A stretch of DNA of 64,000 nucleotides from positions 620,001-684,000 of the forward strand of contig NZ_AZUI01000001.1 of assembly GCF_000526995.1 (NCBI RefSeq), read 5' to 3'. This document shows positions 34,864 to 44,500 of this stretch, in pieces; the first letter of the stretch is position 1; the number at the start of each line of letters is the position of its first letter. The DNA comes from Lacrimispora indolis DSM 755. GTDB lineage: Bacteria; Bacillota; Clostridia; Lachnospirales; Lachnospiraceae. Position numbers and translations under genes: made by a program. The notes beneath the pieces were generated by a model, which saw only the letters and a list, made by a program, of their open reading frames with translations, did not search any database and was not told where the DNA came from.

Positions 34864-37800
34864 TTACTGCAGCCAGGCGCCATCTCCGCCGACGCTGTAT
34901 CCGTCCGGCGTCATTTCGCTGATGTACATGGAGCCCAGCGGTCTCCCTTCGTTGTTTTTATAGATCCATTTCTCCGTTGCCGGATCGTAATGATAGGTTT
35001 CCATACTGTTCTGCTCTGTAAAGTAATACCACTTTCCGTTGATGTTTCTCCAGCCCTTTGCCATCATTCCGGTTTCCGGGTCTAAATAATACCAGCGGCT
35101 GTCTTCCTTGTCATAGTGCCAGCCTGTCTTCATCTTTCCAAACCATCCGTCAGCTTCTGTATTGCAGTAATACCAGTCCAGCTTTTCGTCACGGAACCAG
35201 CCGTAATCCATGATCCCGTTGGCATTGAAATGATACCAGCCGTTCTTGCTTACGTCTCCGCTTGCATAATCCAGCTTTGCCCACATTCCCGTCAGACGGA
35301 TCCCTCCGTTTAACACAAAGGCCCACTGCCTTCCGGTTCCGGACAGTTCTTCCCAGTTTCCATTGGTTCCAACGGTATAGCTCCTGCTCCTTGACGGATT
35401 GTATGGGCTGGCTTTGATTCCGCTTCCGCTTCCTCCTCCGCCCTTGCTTCCTCCTTTGCTTCCGGAGCCCTGGATCTTGTCATAGTGGTCATAGCGGTCC
35501 TCCAATGCTTCATCCAAAGGCTTTGTGACTTCCTGAAGCTTTTCCAGGGCCTCTAACAGCTCATCCAGCGTTGCCTTCGGAGATGTCCGCTCCAGTACCT
35601 CCAGGGCCTCTTCAATGGCTTCCTTTAACTTACCGGTTTCCTTTAATGTGAGGAAATAGTCATCGCTCTTATCTATGGCAGCCTTTATGGCATCCTCCAG
35701 CTCTTTCCTGGCATGGTCCACTTCCTTCTGATTGTCCTGGTAATAGGCATAGACGTAGGTTTTCCTGCTGATCTCACGGTCCGGATCGAATTCATTCAGA
35801 CGGTCCTCACGGTAACTCCAGCCTACATAGTTATATTCCACTCCCTCTTCACTGATGAAAAGGTCTTCCGGTTCTTCTACCTGCCCGTATTCAAAGCTAT
35901 AATACCCGTCACTGGGGGCTTCTCCCTTTCTTACCTTGAAATAGTACTGGTACTTAGGAATGGCTATCTGGTTTAAGAAATACAGCCGGTATGCCTTGGA
36001 ATACACCATCACATACCTCATTCCCGCCTGGGCGGTAAAGGTAAACAACCCTCCGGTCTCTTCCGGATCATCCGACATCTCCACAAGCTCTGTCTGGACT
36101 GACCCATCATCCGGATCCGTAAAAATCCGGTACAGCTGATAGTCCATCATGTCCACATCATCCTTACCCAACTGGATAAAGGTAGTAAACTCTGCATCCG
36201 ATGGTGTGGCCATGGCCGTCTTTCTTCCGTTGACGTATCTCTCGATATCTACATTCAGTCCCCAGGCCGCCTTAAACGCCTGGCTGTGATCGCTGTTGTA
36301 TTCTGGTGATGCCTTCACTGCATTGGATTCCGTTGCCTTTGCGGCATTCTTTGTATATACCACCTTATAGGTCACATCCGCATGGTTCTGATCCATCAGG
36401 ATCCGGTCTGCATCAGTGGTCAGCTCTTCTTCTAAATCCGGTATCTCCCCCGGATCAAGGGCGATGTCATTTCCGCTTCCACCCCGGACCTCATCCACTA
36501 CCGTTGCATTGCTCGGACTGGCAACCGGCCTGGAATAGTACGCGGTAAACACCAGATTGGTATCCGGCATGTCAAAGGCCAGCTCTCTCTCATACAGCTT
36601 TCCGGTAAGTCCCGGAACCGATCCTATGGTAATCTTCCAATAAAGGAAGGTCTCCCCGGCTCCCTTGGACGCGTCTGCTGTGATCTTTACCTTGTCTCCC
36701 TTATGGGCTTCTTCATATCTGGCTGCATCGATCTCTTCCTGATCAACACTCACCACACGGCCTTCCAGAGTCTCCACGATATAGTTGGGGATTTCCAGAG
36801 CACCGCCCGGATCTGTGGTAATTGCCGATCCGTCTGGCAGCCTGCTTTCTGCCGTAATCCCTGTCTCTCCTTTTGGTCTGGCTACTACGATATACTCCTC
36901 GTTGTAGTTCAGCCCGGAAAAAGTCACGCTTCCCGGATTTCCTGTCACTGTCTGCCATCCGTCACTTCCGGTTTCCTGAGTAAGGATCACGGTTCCTTCT
37001 TTACTTAAGACTGCGTAATCCGACTTCTTATCGGCAGGCTTGATCACCAGCACCGTCTTTCCTTCGTGGTTCTCATCATACAAGATCTGGTAGTTGGTCT
37101 CCACCACCGGAGTCAGCACCTCCACCGGATCACTGATGTTTCCTGCTGTTTCTCCGATCTGGTTTCCTACGACTGCATTCACAGTTCCTGCTGCCTCGTA
37201 CACAAGGTATCTGGCTCCCGGATAAAGTCCGTCAAAATACACCCGGCCTGCAATGGTTCCTGTCTGCACTCCCACGATTTTTCCGCTTAGATCCGTAATG
37301 ACATACTGATAGCCTGCCGTGGTGTGGTAAACCGTAATCTTTCCCTTTCCTTCTCCGTTAAGTCCGCCAGAGGCATCGGGAGCTGCCACATCCGTTCCGA
37401 ATACTGCCGGATCCGGATAGAAGCGTATGGTATAGGTGTGTCCGTTCTTTAATCCATCTGTTGATTCCACTTCCGTATCCCCGTCATACCAGCCATCCAC
37501 CAGATAGTTGACCTCCGGCACATAGCCTGGGATCTGGCCTGCGATATCTCCCCAGGTCCTGTCATACTGGATATGAAGGGAGGAAATACTTCCGTCTGCC
37601 AGGGAACCGTGTTCTCCTGCCGCAAACTGAATGTTGATCCACTTTTCCGGATCTTCTTCAAACAGGGCCGTAACGGTCTCATCTCCGGTAAAGCGGTGAT
37701 CCTCTTCCAGAAGCTGTTCTCCCGCATCTAAGGATCCGTTTCCGTTCTGGTCAATAAACCAACCGGCAAACCGGTAGTACTGGTCAGCCTGAGCCAGTGG

Positions 37801-40800
37801 CACCAGGCGTTTTTCTTTTATGGTGCTCCAGGTATAGCTGTCTGTCTGGCCTGCTGTAGTGCCGTCATTTTTCAATACGGAAGCCTCATAGACTCCGGTT
37901 CCGTTCCCCTGTTCCTGTACATCAGAAGAAACTCCGCTTCCGTGGGAAATAGCACCATTAATGCCTGATTTGAAAATGATCCGGGTCCACTGGGACGGAA
38001 CACGGTCATACCGGTAGCTGACGGTCAGGTCATCGTTTGGCATGATCCCCGTAAAATCATGGGTTCCGTCAAAGCTTCCGCCGGAAAGCGGTACTGCCGC
38101 AGCACTTTCATAGGTGTATCCGTATAATTCCCGGAACTCTGCACTGACCGCCGTATCCGCTGTTTTCTGCTGTATCTCCGGATTAATGATATTCCTTAAG
38201 TTATTATCAAGGGTGTTATTATCCAGATAACTGACCGTAAACCGATACCCTTCGCCTGTTGCTTCATATATATATGTAATCTCCACCGGCTGGTTGGGCA
38301 TAACTCCCGTAAAACTGCCGTTGTTTCCAAAGCTTCCCTGAACGGCACTGACCAGATTTCCATCTGCGTCATCCGGAGTATCTCCGGCTGTTATGCTTCC
38401 CGACACAAACTGGTATCCATAGAGGTCCAAAGGAGCTGTATTTATAGCATCCTCCGGGTAATAAGCGGTTGCGGCAGGATCATGGATCACGGTTCCGTTC
38501 TCCGTCACATACCGCACCGTTAAATCGGATCTGGCTGACGGATTGTTCCGGTCTACCTTGTATGCGTATTTCACCGCCGCATCCTGTCCCGGCATCCTTC
38601 CTGTAAATTGTCCTGTAGAGCCGTCAAAGTTTCCTATGGGCGCTGCCCCCAGCCCGTCATAATTATATTCAACCGGACTGGTAAGGGAATCCAGGAGACT
38701 CCACAGATATCCATGAATGCTCTTTTTCTGGGACTGGATCTCCGCCTCCACGGAATAAGCACTTTCCGCGGTCGTTGTCTGGAACACGATGGAACCGTTC
38801 TGGTTGGTGTAATCCACCGTGTAATCAAACTTCACATTCGGATCTGATTCCCATATGGCATAGTAGGTAACCGGATCTGCCTGATAGACAGCCGGTAGGG
38901 ATGAAATGTATTCCGGGCTGGCCTGATTATTCACCTTGCTCCAGCCCTTAAACACGTATCCATACCTGGTTACGCTGGGAAGGAGGGCGTTTACGCTGTT
39001 TCCGGCTGTTCCGGTCAGTGTTTCAGGCTGAGGCGTCCCTCCGTTGACCACAAAAGCAATGGAGGCCTCAAGCCGGGTATATTCATAGGTGACTACCACA
39101 TCCTGTCCCGGCATGGTACCGGTTATTTTTCCAAAGGTATCCCCTGCTGTTTCCACTGCAGTCAAGGTACTGCCTGTTCCCTGATCAATGGAAATTCCCG
39201 TCAGTTCATACCCGGAAATACCTGACGGCGGTGGGATTACTACCTCATCACCCGATGCGAAAGACAGGCTGGGGATATCCGGCGCACTGGTTACGGTTCC
39301 TCCTGTAGAGGAATCCCGGTAAGCAAAGCTTACGGCATATCCATTGCGCTTTAAGACCGTATTCCGGGAATTATTTAAGGCGGAGGATCCGACGGTAGCA
39401 TATATCCCGACCCCGTTTCCGCTATCTGCATCCGCAAAAAAGTTGTCTGCAAACGGGCAGGAGGAAAAGCTTCCGGAATAATCAGCCGAAGGTACAGCTA
39501 TAACAACTTCCTGTCCCGAAATTGTTGTCTCTCCCACGGAAGCCTCTGGAATCTGCTCCGAAGTGATACCGATCCGGGACGAACCAAGATCTCCGTCTAC
39601 GGTAATATACTTCCCGTCAGCCAGATAAACATTTGCTTTTTTGCCTTCTGCATTTACATTATCTTTAATGGTAACTTCATTTAAAACCTGAAACTTTCCT
39701 GTGCTGTTAAAATAAATCGCTCCCCGTAAGGCAGACTGGTTCATCCTAACCTCCGCACCATCTAATATAAGATTTGCGCTGTTGGTAATATGTACTGCAC
39801 TGCCCACAGCCGAATCAGGATCACTGCTGGTCACAATATTTTTCTCCAGAACAGCATCCTTATTTAATTGGATGGTTCCCCGGTCAGCCAGAATCAGCGG
39901 ATCATTTTTGTCGGAAACATTTTCTCCGCTTAAGTTAATCCCATCAAGGCGGAGAATAGAACCTGTTCCTGACTGATCCATTTCAATCAGTGGTCCGTCA
40001 CAGTCTTTTTTTAATGCAACCGGCGTTGTTATGCGGTTCCGCTGATGGTCAACATCTGCAGTTTTAATTGTAATATCAGGGCTTCCCCCACTTTCACCAA
40101 TTACAATGGTTTGGTTAACCGGAGCGTAATCCTGAATATAGATATATCCTTTCTTTGTACCAATGGCCTGTTTTGCTCTTTCTATTGTATTAAACGGTTT
40201 ATCATATTCACCTGTTCCAGTTACGTCGTCTCCATGAACGGACGAGACATAATAAGTTTGTTCCTGCGCTTTAAAGGCAACTTTTCTAACCACCTTCTGA
40301 TAAGGACCCAAATCAAGCTTCCATGAATAAGACATTTTTGTGTCCATGTTTTCAATCCAATGGACTGTTCCATCGGTCTTATGATTCGCATTTGTCGGCT
40401 CATCAGATAAGTTAGCATAATACCTGGCATTATGGTAACTGCTACTGTTGTTGGTTATCGAATTAGAAAATACCATATAGTCACTTCCGGCCCATCTGGA
40501 ATCTACTGTTGTTACCCCCAATTCCCTTCCCACCTCGCTGTCACCATTTGTAACAACATCAAAGGTTTGCTTGGTGGCTTCATTTACCATATGGAATCCC
40601 TGGTCATCAAGATAAAGGGTAGATGCATCAGCCGGGTCAGAAGGCCCCCCGGAATATCCGATTCCATCTCCTACCATGATATCCGCACCAGTCGCCATGT
40701 ACATGGTTTTAGGAATATTTTCATTATTGTACATAACATACTCTACCATGGTCCATTTTCGGTCAGCACTGGGATATACCTTCATCTGCACTTCCACATT

Positions 40801-41268
40801 ATAACCACGGTCAGTAATCTTTTGTACACCGCCATTATTCTCAATTGTTATTGGATAGGCGATGGTATCGTTTTCACTTCCAGACCTGATTACTGTTTTA
40901 AAACCAGAATAGTCCCATGTAACAGGAACTGCATCATGAGGTTGTAATTGGATACCTCCAGTATTGTTATTCTGGTATTTTCCAGGATCCAGATTGATAT
41001 ATGGATGCTCTGCCCCAATCCGCTCCGGATCAAGAATTCCCTGAATATTAAACCCATACCATCGATCATAAGACACTTGTCCATTTGGATCGTTCCTACC
41101 CCAATAATAAGCAGAGTTTAAACCACCTCCGTTATTTTTCATACTTGTATCAGGATTCAGCTCAGTATCGGCATAAGCAGTAATTCCTGATATGGATAGC
41201 GTATTCAGTAACATTGCAAAAGCCAACACTCTTGCTACAATCCGTTTCAGCCTATGTATAAACTTCAA
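34864..41268 (-). CDS. Giant secreted cell-wall-binding surface protein (paralog A)
   Basis: The protein has 2134 residues. A signal peptide (RVLAFAMLLNTLSISGITAYADT) is followed by a unique globular part to about residue 340. A beta-helix region starts YYVSSVHGDDVTGTGEYDKPFNTI. Next come Listeria-Bacteroides-type repeats (RYGYVFKGWSKV) and several MucBP-like repeats ending TGTMPGQDVVVTYEY, TGRMPGQDAAVKYAY or TGIMPNDDLTVSYRYD. Further on are a helical spacer (KELEDAIKAAIDKSDDYF), a Gly/Ser linker and choline-binding-like wall repeats over the last 175 residues. The TTG start at 41266-41268 has AGGAGG upstream. It is the last gene of the four-gene surface operon and a near-duplicate of 46048-52374 over its later part. 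An adhesin role is inferred. Confidence 0.88.
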   Translation of the reverse strand: MKFIHRLKRIVARVLAFAMLLNTLSISGITAYADTELNPDTSMKNNGGGLNSAYYWGRNDPNGQVSYDRWYGFNIQGILDPERIGAEHPYINLDPGKYQNNNTGGIQLQPHDAVPVTWDYSGFKTVIRSGSENDTIAYPITIENNGGVQKITDRGYNVEVQMKVYPSADRKWTMVEYVMYNNENIPKTMYMATGADIMVGDGIGYSGGPSDPADASTLYLDDQGFHMVNEATKQTFDVVTNGDSEVGRELGVTTVDSRWAGSDYMVFSNSITNNSSSYHNARYYANLSDEPTNANHKTDGTVHWIENMDTKMSYSWKLDLGPYQKVVRKVAFKAQEQTYYVSSVHGDDVTGTGEYDKPFNTIERAKQAIGTKKGYIYIQDYAPVNQTIVIGESGGSPDITIKTADVDHQRNRITTPVALKKDCDGPLIEMDQSGTGSILRLDGINLSGENVSDKNDPLILADRGTIQLNKDAVLEKNIVTSSDPDSAVGSAVHITNSANLILDGAEVRMNQSALRGAIYFNSTGKFQVLNEVTIKDNVNAEGKKANVYLADGKYITVDGDLGSSRIGITSEQIPEASVGETTISGQEVVIAVPSADYSGSFSSCPFADNFFADADSGNGVGIYATVGSSALNNSRNTVLKRNGYAVSFAYRDSSTGGTVTSAPDIPSLSFASGDEVVIPPPSGISGYELTGISIDQGTGSTLTAVETAGDTFGKITGTMPGQDVVVTYEYTRLEASIAFVVNGGTPQPETLTGTAGNSVNALLPSVTRYGYVFKGWSKVNNQASPEYISSLPAVYQADPVTYYAIWESDPNVKFDYTVDYTNQNGSIVFQTTTAESAYSVEAEIQSQKKSIHGYLWSLLDSLTSPVEYNYDGLGAAPIGNFDGSTGQFTGRMPGQDAAVKYAYKVDRNNPSARSDLTVRYVTENGTVIHDPAATAYYPEDAINTAPLDLYGYQFVSGSITAGDTPDDADGNLVSAVQGSFGNNGSFTGVMPNQPVEITYIYEATGEGYRFTVSYLDNNTLDNNLRNIINPEIQQKTADTAVSAEFRELYGYTYESAAAVPLSGGSFDGTHDFTGIMPNDDLTVSYRYDRVPSQWTRIIFKSGINGAISHGSGVSSDVQEQGNGTGVYEASVLKNDGTTAGQTDSYTWSTIKEKRLVPLAQADQYYRFAGWFIDQNGNGSLDAGEQLLEEDHRFTGDETVTALFEEDPEKWINIQFAAGEHGSLADGSISSLHIQYDRTWGDIAGQIPGYVPEVNYLVDGWYDGDTEVESTDGLKNGHTYTIRFYPDPAVFGTDVAAPDASGGLNGEGKGKITVYHTTAGYQYVITDLSGKIVGVQTGTIAGRVYFDGLYPGARYLVYEAAGTVNAVVGNQIGETAGNISDPVEVLTPVVETNYQILYDENHEGKTVLVIKPADKKSDYAVLSKEGTVILTQETGSDGWQTVTGNPGSVTFSGLNYNEEYIVVARPKGETGITAESRLPDGSAITTDPGGALEIPNYIVETLEGRVVSVDQEEIDAARYEEAHKGDKVKITADASKGAGETFLYWKITIGSVPGLTGKLYERELAFDMPDTNLVFTAYYSRPVASPSNATVVDEVRGGSGNDIALDPGEIPDLEEELTTDADRILMDQNHADVTYKVVYTKNAAKATESNAVKASPEYNSDHSQAFKAAWGLNVDIERYVNGRKTAMATPSDAEFTTFIQLGKDDVDMMDYQLYRIFTDPDDGSVQTELVEMSDDPEETGGLFTFTAQAGMRYVMVYSKAYRLYFLNQIAIPKYQYYFKVRKGEAPSDGYYSFEYGQVEEPEDLFISEEGVEYNYVGWSYREDRLNEFDPDREISRKTYVYAYYQDNQKEVDHARKELEDAIKAAIDKSDDYFLTLKETGKLKEAIEEALEVLERTSPKATLDELLEALEKLQEVTKPLDEALEDRYDHYDKIQGSGSKGGSKGGGGSGSGIKASPYNPSRSRSYTVGTNGNWEELSGTGRQWAFVLNGGIRLTGMWAKLDYASGDVSKNGWYHFNANGIMDYGWFRDEKLDWYYCNTEADGWFGKMKTGWHYDKEDSRWYYLDPETGMMAKGWRNINGKWYYFTEQNSMETYHYDPATEKWIYKNNEGRPLGSMYISEMTPDGYSVGGDGAWLQ

Positions 41269-41555
41269 TTGCTTCCCTCCTAACCATAAAATCTTTTTTC
41301 AACAAAATCCTGATTTTATTTGTACTTTTAAATCTCCTACCATAAAAATCTGTTATGACTATTCAATAATTCAAAATAAAGGATTTCATACAAGGAAAAA
41401 TGATCTCATCACTCATTTTTCTTTATTCTTACAGCAATCTCTCCTGCATGGTGATAAGCTTATTTCGTATCAACTTTTATATGTAGTCCTTTTAAGAAAG
41501 GGAGAGTGCAAAATTCAAACACTTTCCCTTTCTATAAGAATTATTTCAATTTAGG
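41269..41555 (-). other. Gap between paralog A and the 1493-residue gene
   Basis: The 287 bases carry the hairpin repeat at 41490-41550 and otherwise AT-rich sequence. I see no convincing -35/-10 pair, so paralog A is probably read through from upstream or from a weak promoter. Confidence 0.4.
41490..41550 (-). repeat. Hairpin repeat downstream of the wall protein gene, copy B
   Basis: AGAAAGGGAGAGTG pairs with CACTTTCCCTTTCT. Both the stem and the flank (TTATTTCAATTTA) resemble copy A at 34726-34782, so the 3' flanks of these genes were duplicated together. It may stabilise or partly terminate the transcript. Confidence 0.6.
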
Positions 41556-44500
41556 CTACGGGGTCTCCGGTATCCATTCCCCGCTGTCCTCCACATAATA
41601 TCCATCCGGTGTCACTTCATTCCGGTACATGGAGCCCAATGGCCGTTCTGATTTGTCTGCAAAAAACCACTTTCCGGTTTTCTGATCCAGATGCCATGTC
41701 TGCCTGCTGTTTTCCGGTGCCAGATAATACCATTCACCGTCTATTTTCTGCCAGCCGGTAAGCATGGCACCGTTAAACAGATTTAGGTAGTACCATCTTC
41801 CGTCATTTTCATCAAGATGCCAGCCGGTTTTAAGGCGGCCAAACCAGCCGTCGTGAATCGTGGACATGAAATACCATTTTCCTTCTTCATCCAGAAACCA
41901 GCCGCTGTCCATTGTTCCTTCCATATCAAAATGGTATGTATAAATCAGCGTTGTTCCGTTATGAGAGTAGCGGATATTCGCCCACTGGCCTTTTAGTTTC
42001 GTTCCGCTGCTTAAAACAAAGGACCAGCCATTATTCGCGGCGTCAAAATTATCCCAGTAGCCATCCACATCATTTGTATAAGTTTTATAGCTTCCAAAGC
42101 GGTAAGCCCCTGGTCCAAGGCCGCTGCTTCCGGAACTGCTTCCTCTGCCGGAGCTGCTTCCGCCACCGGAACCGCTTCCGCCGCCGGAACCACTTCCTCC
42201 TCCAGAGCCATTCCCGCCGCCGGAACCATTGCCTCCTCCGGAACCGTTTTCTCCTCCGGAGCCGTTTTCTCCTCCAGAGCCACTTCCGTTTCTGATTCCG
42301 TCAACAATATCCTTTAATGTTTGATAAGCATCATTCAGCTGTTCAATCGTAGGACGGGGCAGGGTATCCCGCACGGTGATTGCATCCTGGATCGCATCAG
42401 CCAGTAAGTTCCTGTCTTCCTCACTTACCGTGCCATTGTTTTTCAAAGCATTGGCAATATCGATCTCATCCTCCAGCTGTTTTTTTGCTGCCTGCCACAA
42501 GGAATCATCTTCCTGTTCATACACTGCATAAAGCTGGAGATCTTTGTTAACCGGAGCCGTGACATCATACGTAGCGGAAGCTCCTGCCTGTTTTCCCAAT
42601 CCTGCAAATTCATATACGATGCCGGTAACCGGATCCGTATAGTCTTCCAGGCATTCAAGATCCATATAACCGTCCGCATCTTCAAGAGCACTACCGGCTC
42701 TTACCTTAAGACTTGCTACTGTTCCCCGTTTTGTATCGGCAATGGTAACCTTATAGGATTTGGAATAGGTCAATAGAATCGTGTCTCCCACATTTGCATC
42801 AAACAGGAACGTACCGGTAAAACCGGCATCCGGATCATTTAAATCAGGTCCCAGGGGGATAATCTCCGTGCATGCCGGATCGTCATCCCCATTTTCAACC
42901 TTCCACAACTGATAATCCATATGGCCCAGAATGCCGGCATCCAGGATTCCATAAACCTGTATATCAGGCGTGTGGTTTCCATCGGAGGGCAGGTTCTTAT
43001 TAATGCCATCCACCTTTCGTGATAATGATATATCTAAAACCCAGGGGATCTTTAATGCCTCACTGTCCACTGATGCAGCTGCTCTCACTGCATTGGACAC
43101 CGTGGCAGTCGGCGTACTTCTCCGGTCAAATTTGACCGTATATTCCACCTCATGTCCTGATACCAGTAAATTCGGATCGGAGGTGTTATCAATCAGATCC
43201 AGCTTTAAAGCTTCCAACAGATCTGTTTGTTTATTAAGAGCAAAGGCTCCATTTTTAGGTGAATAATCCACGGTTGCATTGGAGGCAGTGGCTACGGTCA
43301 TGGACTCATACCGAGCCTGAAGAACTACATCACCGGCCGGCATGGTAACCTGTTGATTCTGCTGGGCTGCAAAAATAGACATAGAACCAAGCAGGCACTC
43401 CCACTTTACAAAGTTGTATCCGGTTATATCCGGAGCTTTTATCCTAATTTTATCTCCTTTGCGGACGCTTATTTGGGTCGCTCCCTCTTCGATCTCCAGG
43501 GCTGCACCATCTCTGATGACTTCCGCTGCATAGCCTCCGTTAGTGATATACAGAGTATAAGTCCTGTTATCTGTCTGGGTTGATTCTTCTAAAAGGATCC
43601 GATTTCCCAGCAATAATTTCTCAGATGGAGCTTCTGTCTCTCCCAAATGCTTTGCAACTACCGTGTATTCCCGTCCTGATTCCAGATCCGGGAATACGAC
43701 TGCAGACGGACTTCCTGAAGCTGTCAGCCAGCCGTCTGATGATCCGGCGGGTAAAACCACATTCTCATCGCCATCAAGAAGCGCATAAAGCGTATCCCCT
43801 GCCGCAGGACTGATGGTAATTTTTTTCCTGCCTTCATTTCCGTCATTTGCAATGGAATAGTTGCTGCCAAGTGTAACAATGCCCACTCTTGCAGGCTGGC
43901 TTGTCAGGGATCCATCCACATGATCGGTCAGCAGGTCACCGGCAACGGGAGCTGCGGTTAATGAAAGTTCATAAATATAATAATAGGTACAAGGACCCAG
44001 TCCTGTAAATTTCCCGTTTTGCAGCTGGGAACCTGTCATAACAGATATCACAACGCCCTCGGTATCCGTAACTACATACTTCCGCTCTTCATTTGCACCA
44101 TTTATCTGGATTTGTCCGGTTCCATTCGCTGCTACGGTTCCGGCAGCATCAGGAATACTTAATATTCCGTCGTCTCCTGCAATTGGCGTAAATCTGGCCG
44201 TATATCTTTGATCTGAAAGAATCTGAAGGCTGTTTTGTACCTGGTTTCCATTTTCATCATACCAACCGGCAAAAAGATAGTTGTTGTCCGCATGGGTTTC
44301 AGGAAGCACAAGATCGGTCCAGGCCGTCTCCTTAGCCACATGGGCTGTGGCGGTTCCTGAAATGCTCCCATGGCTTCCGGATACAAAGACCAGATCAAAC
44401 CATTCATTAGGATCCTCTTCAAAATTTGCAATTAACTTTAAGTTCTCATTTAACTCCACATCACCGGTAAGCCTTGCTCCGGTCTTTCCGGTTCCACTTA

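Noticed and set aside
36703..38847. Plus-strand open frames of 70-100 codons inside the giant genes
   Set aside because: They are mirror frames of the repetitive coding sequence, appear in both paralogs only because the DNA is duplicated, and lack ribosome sites.
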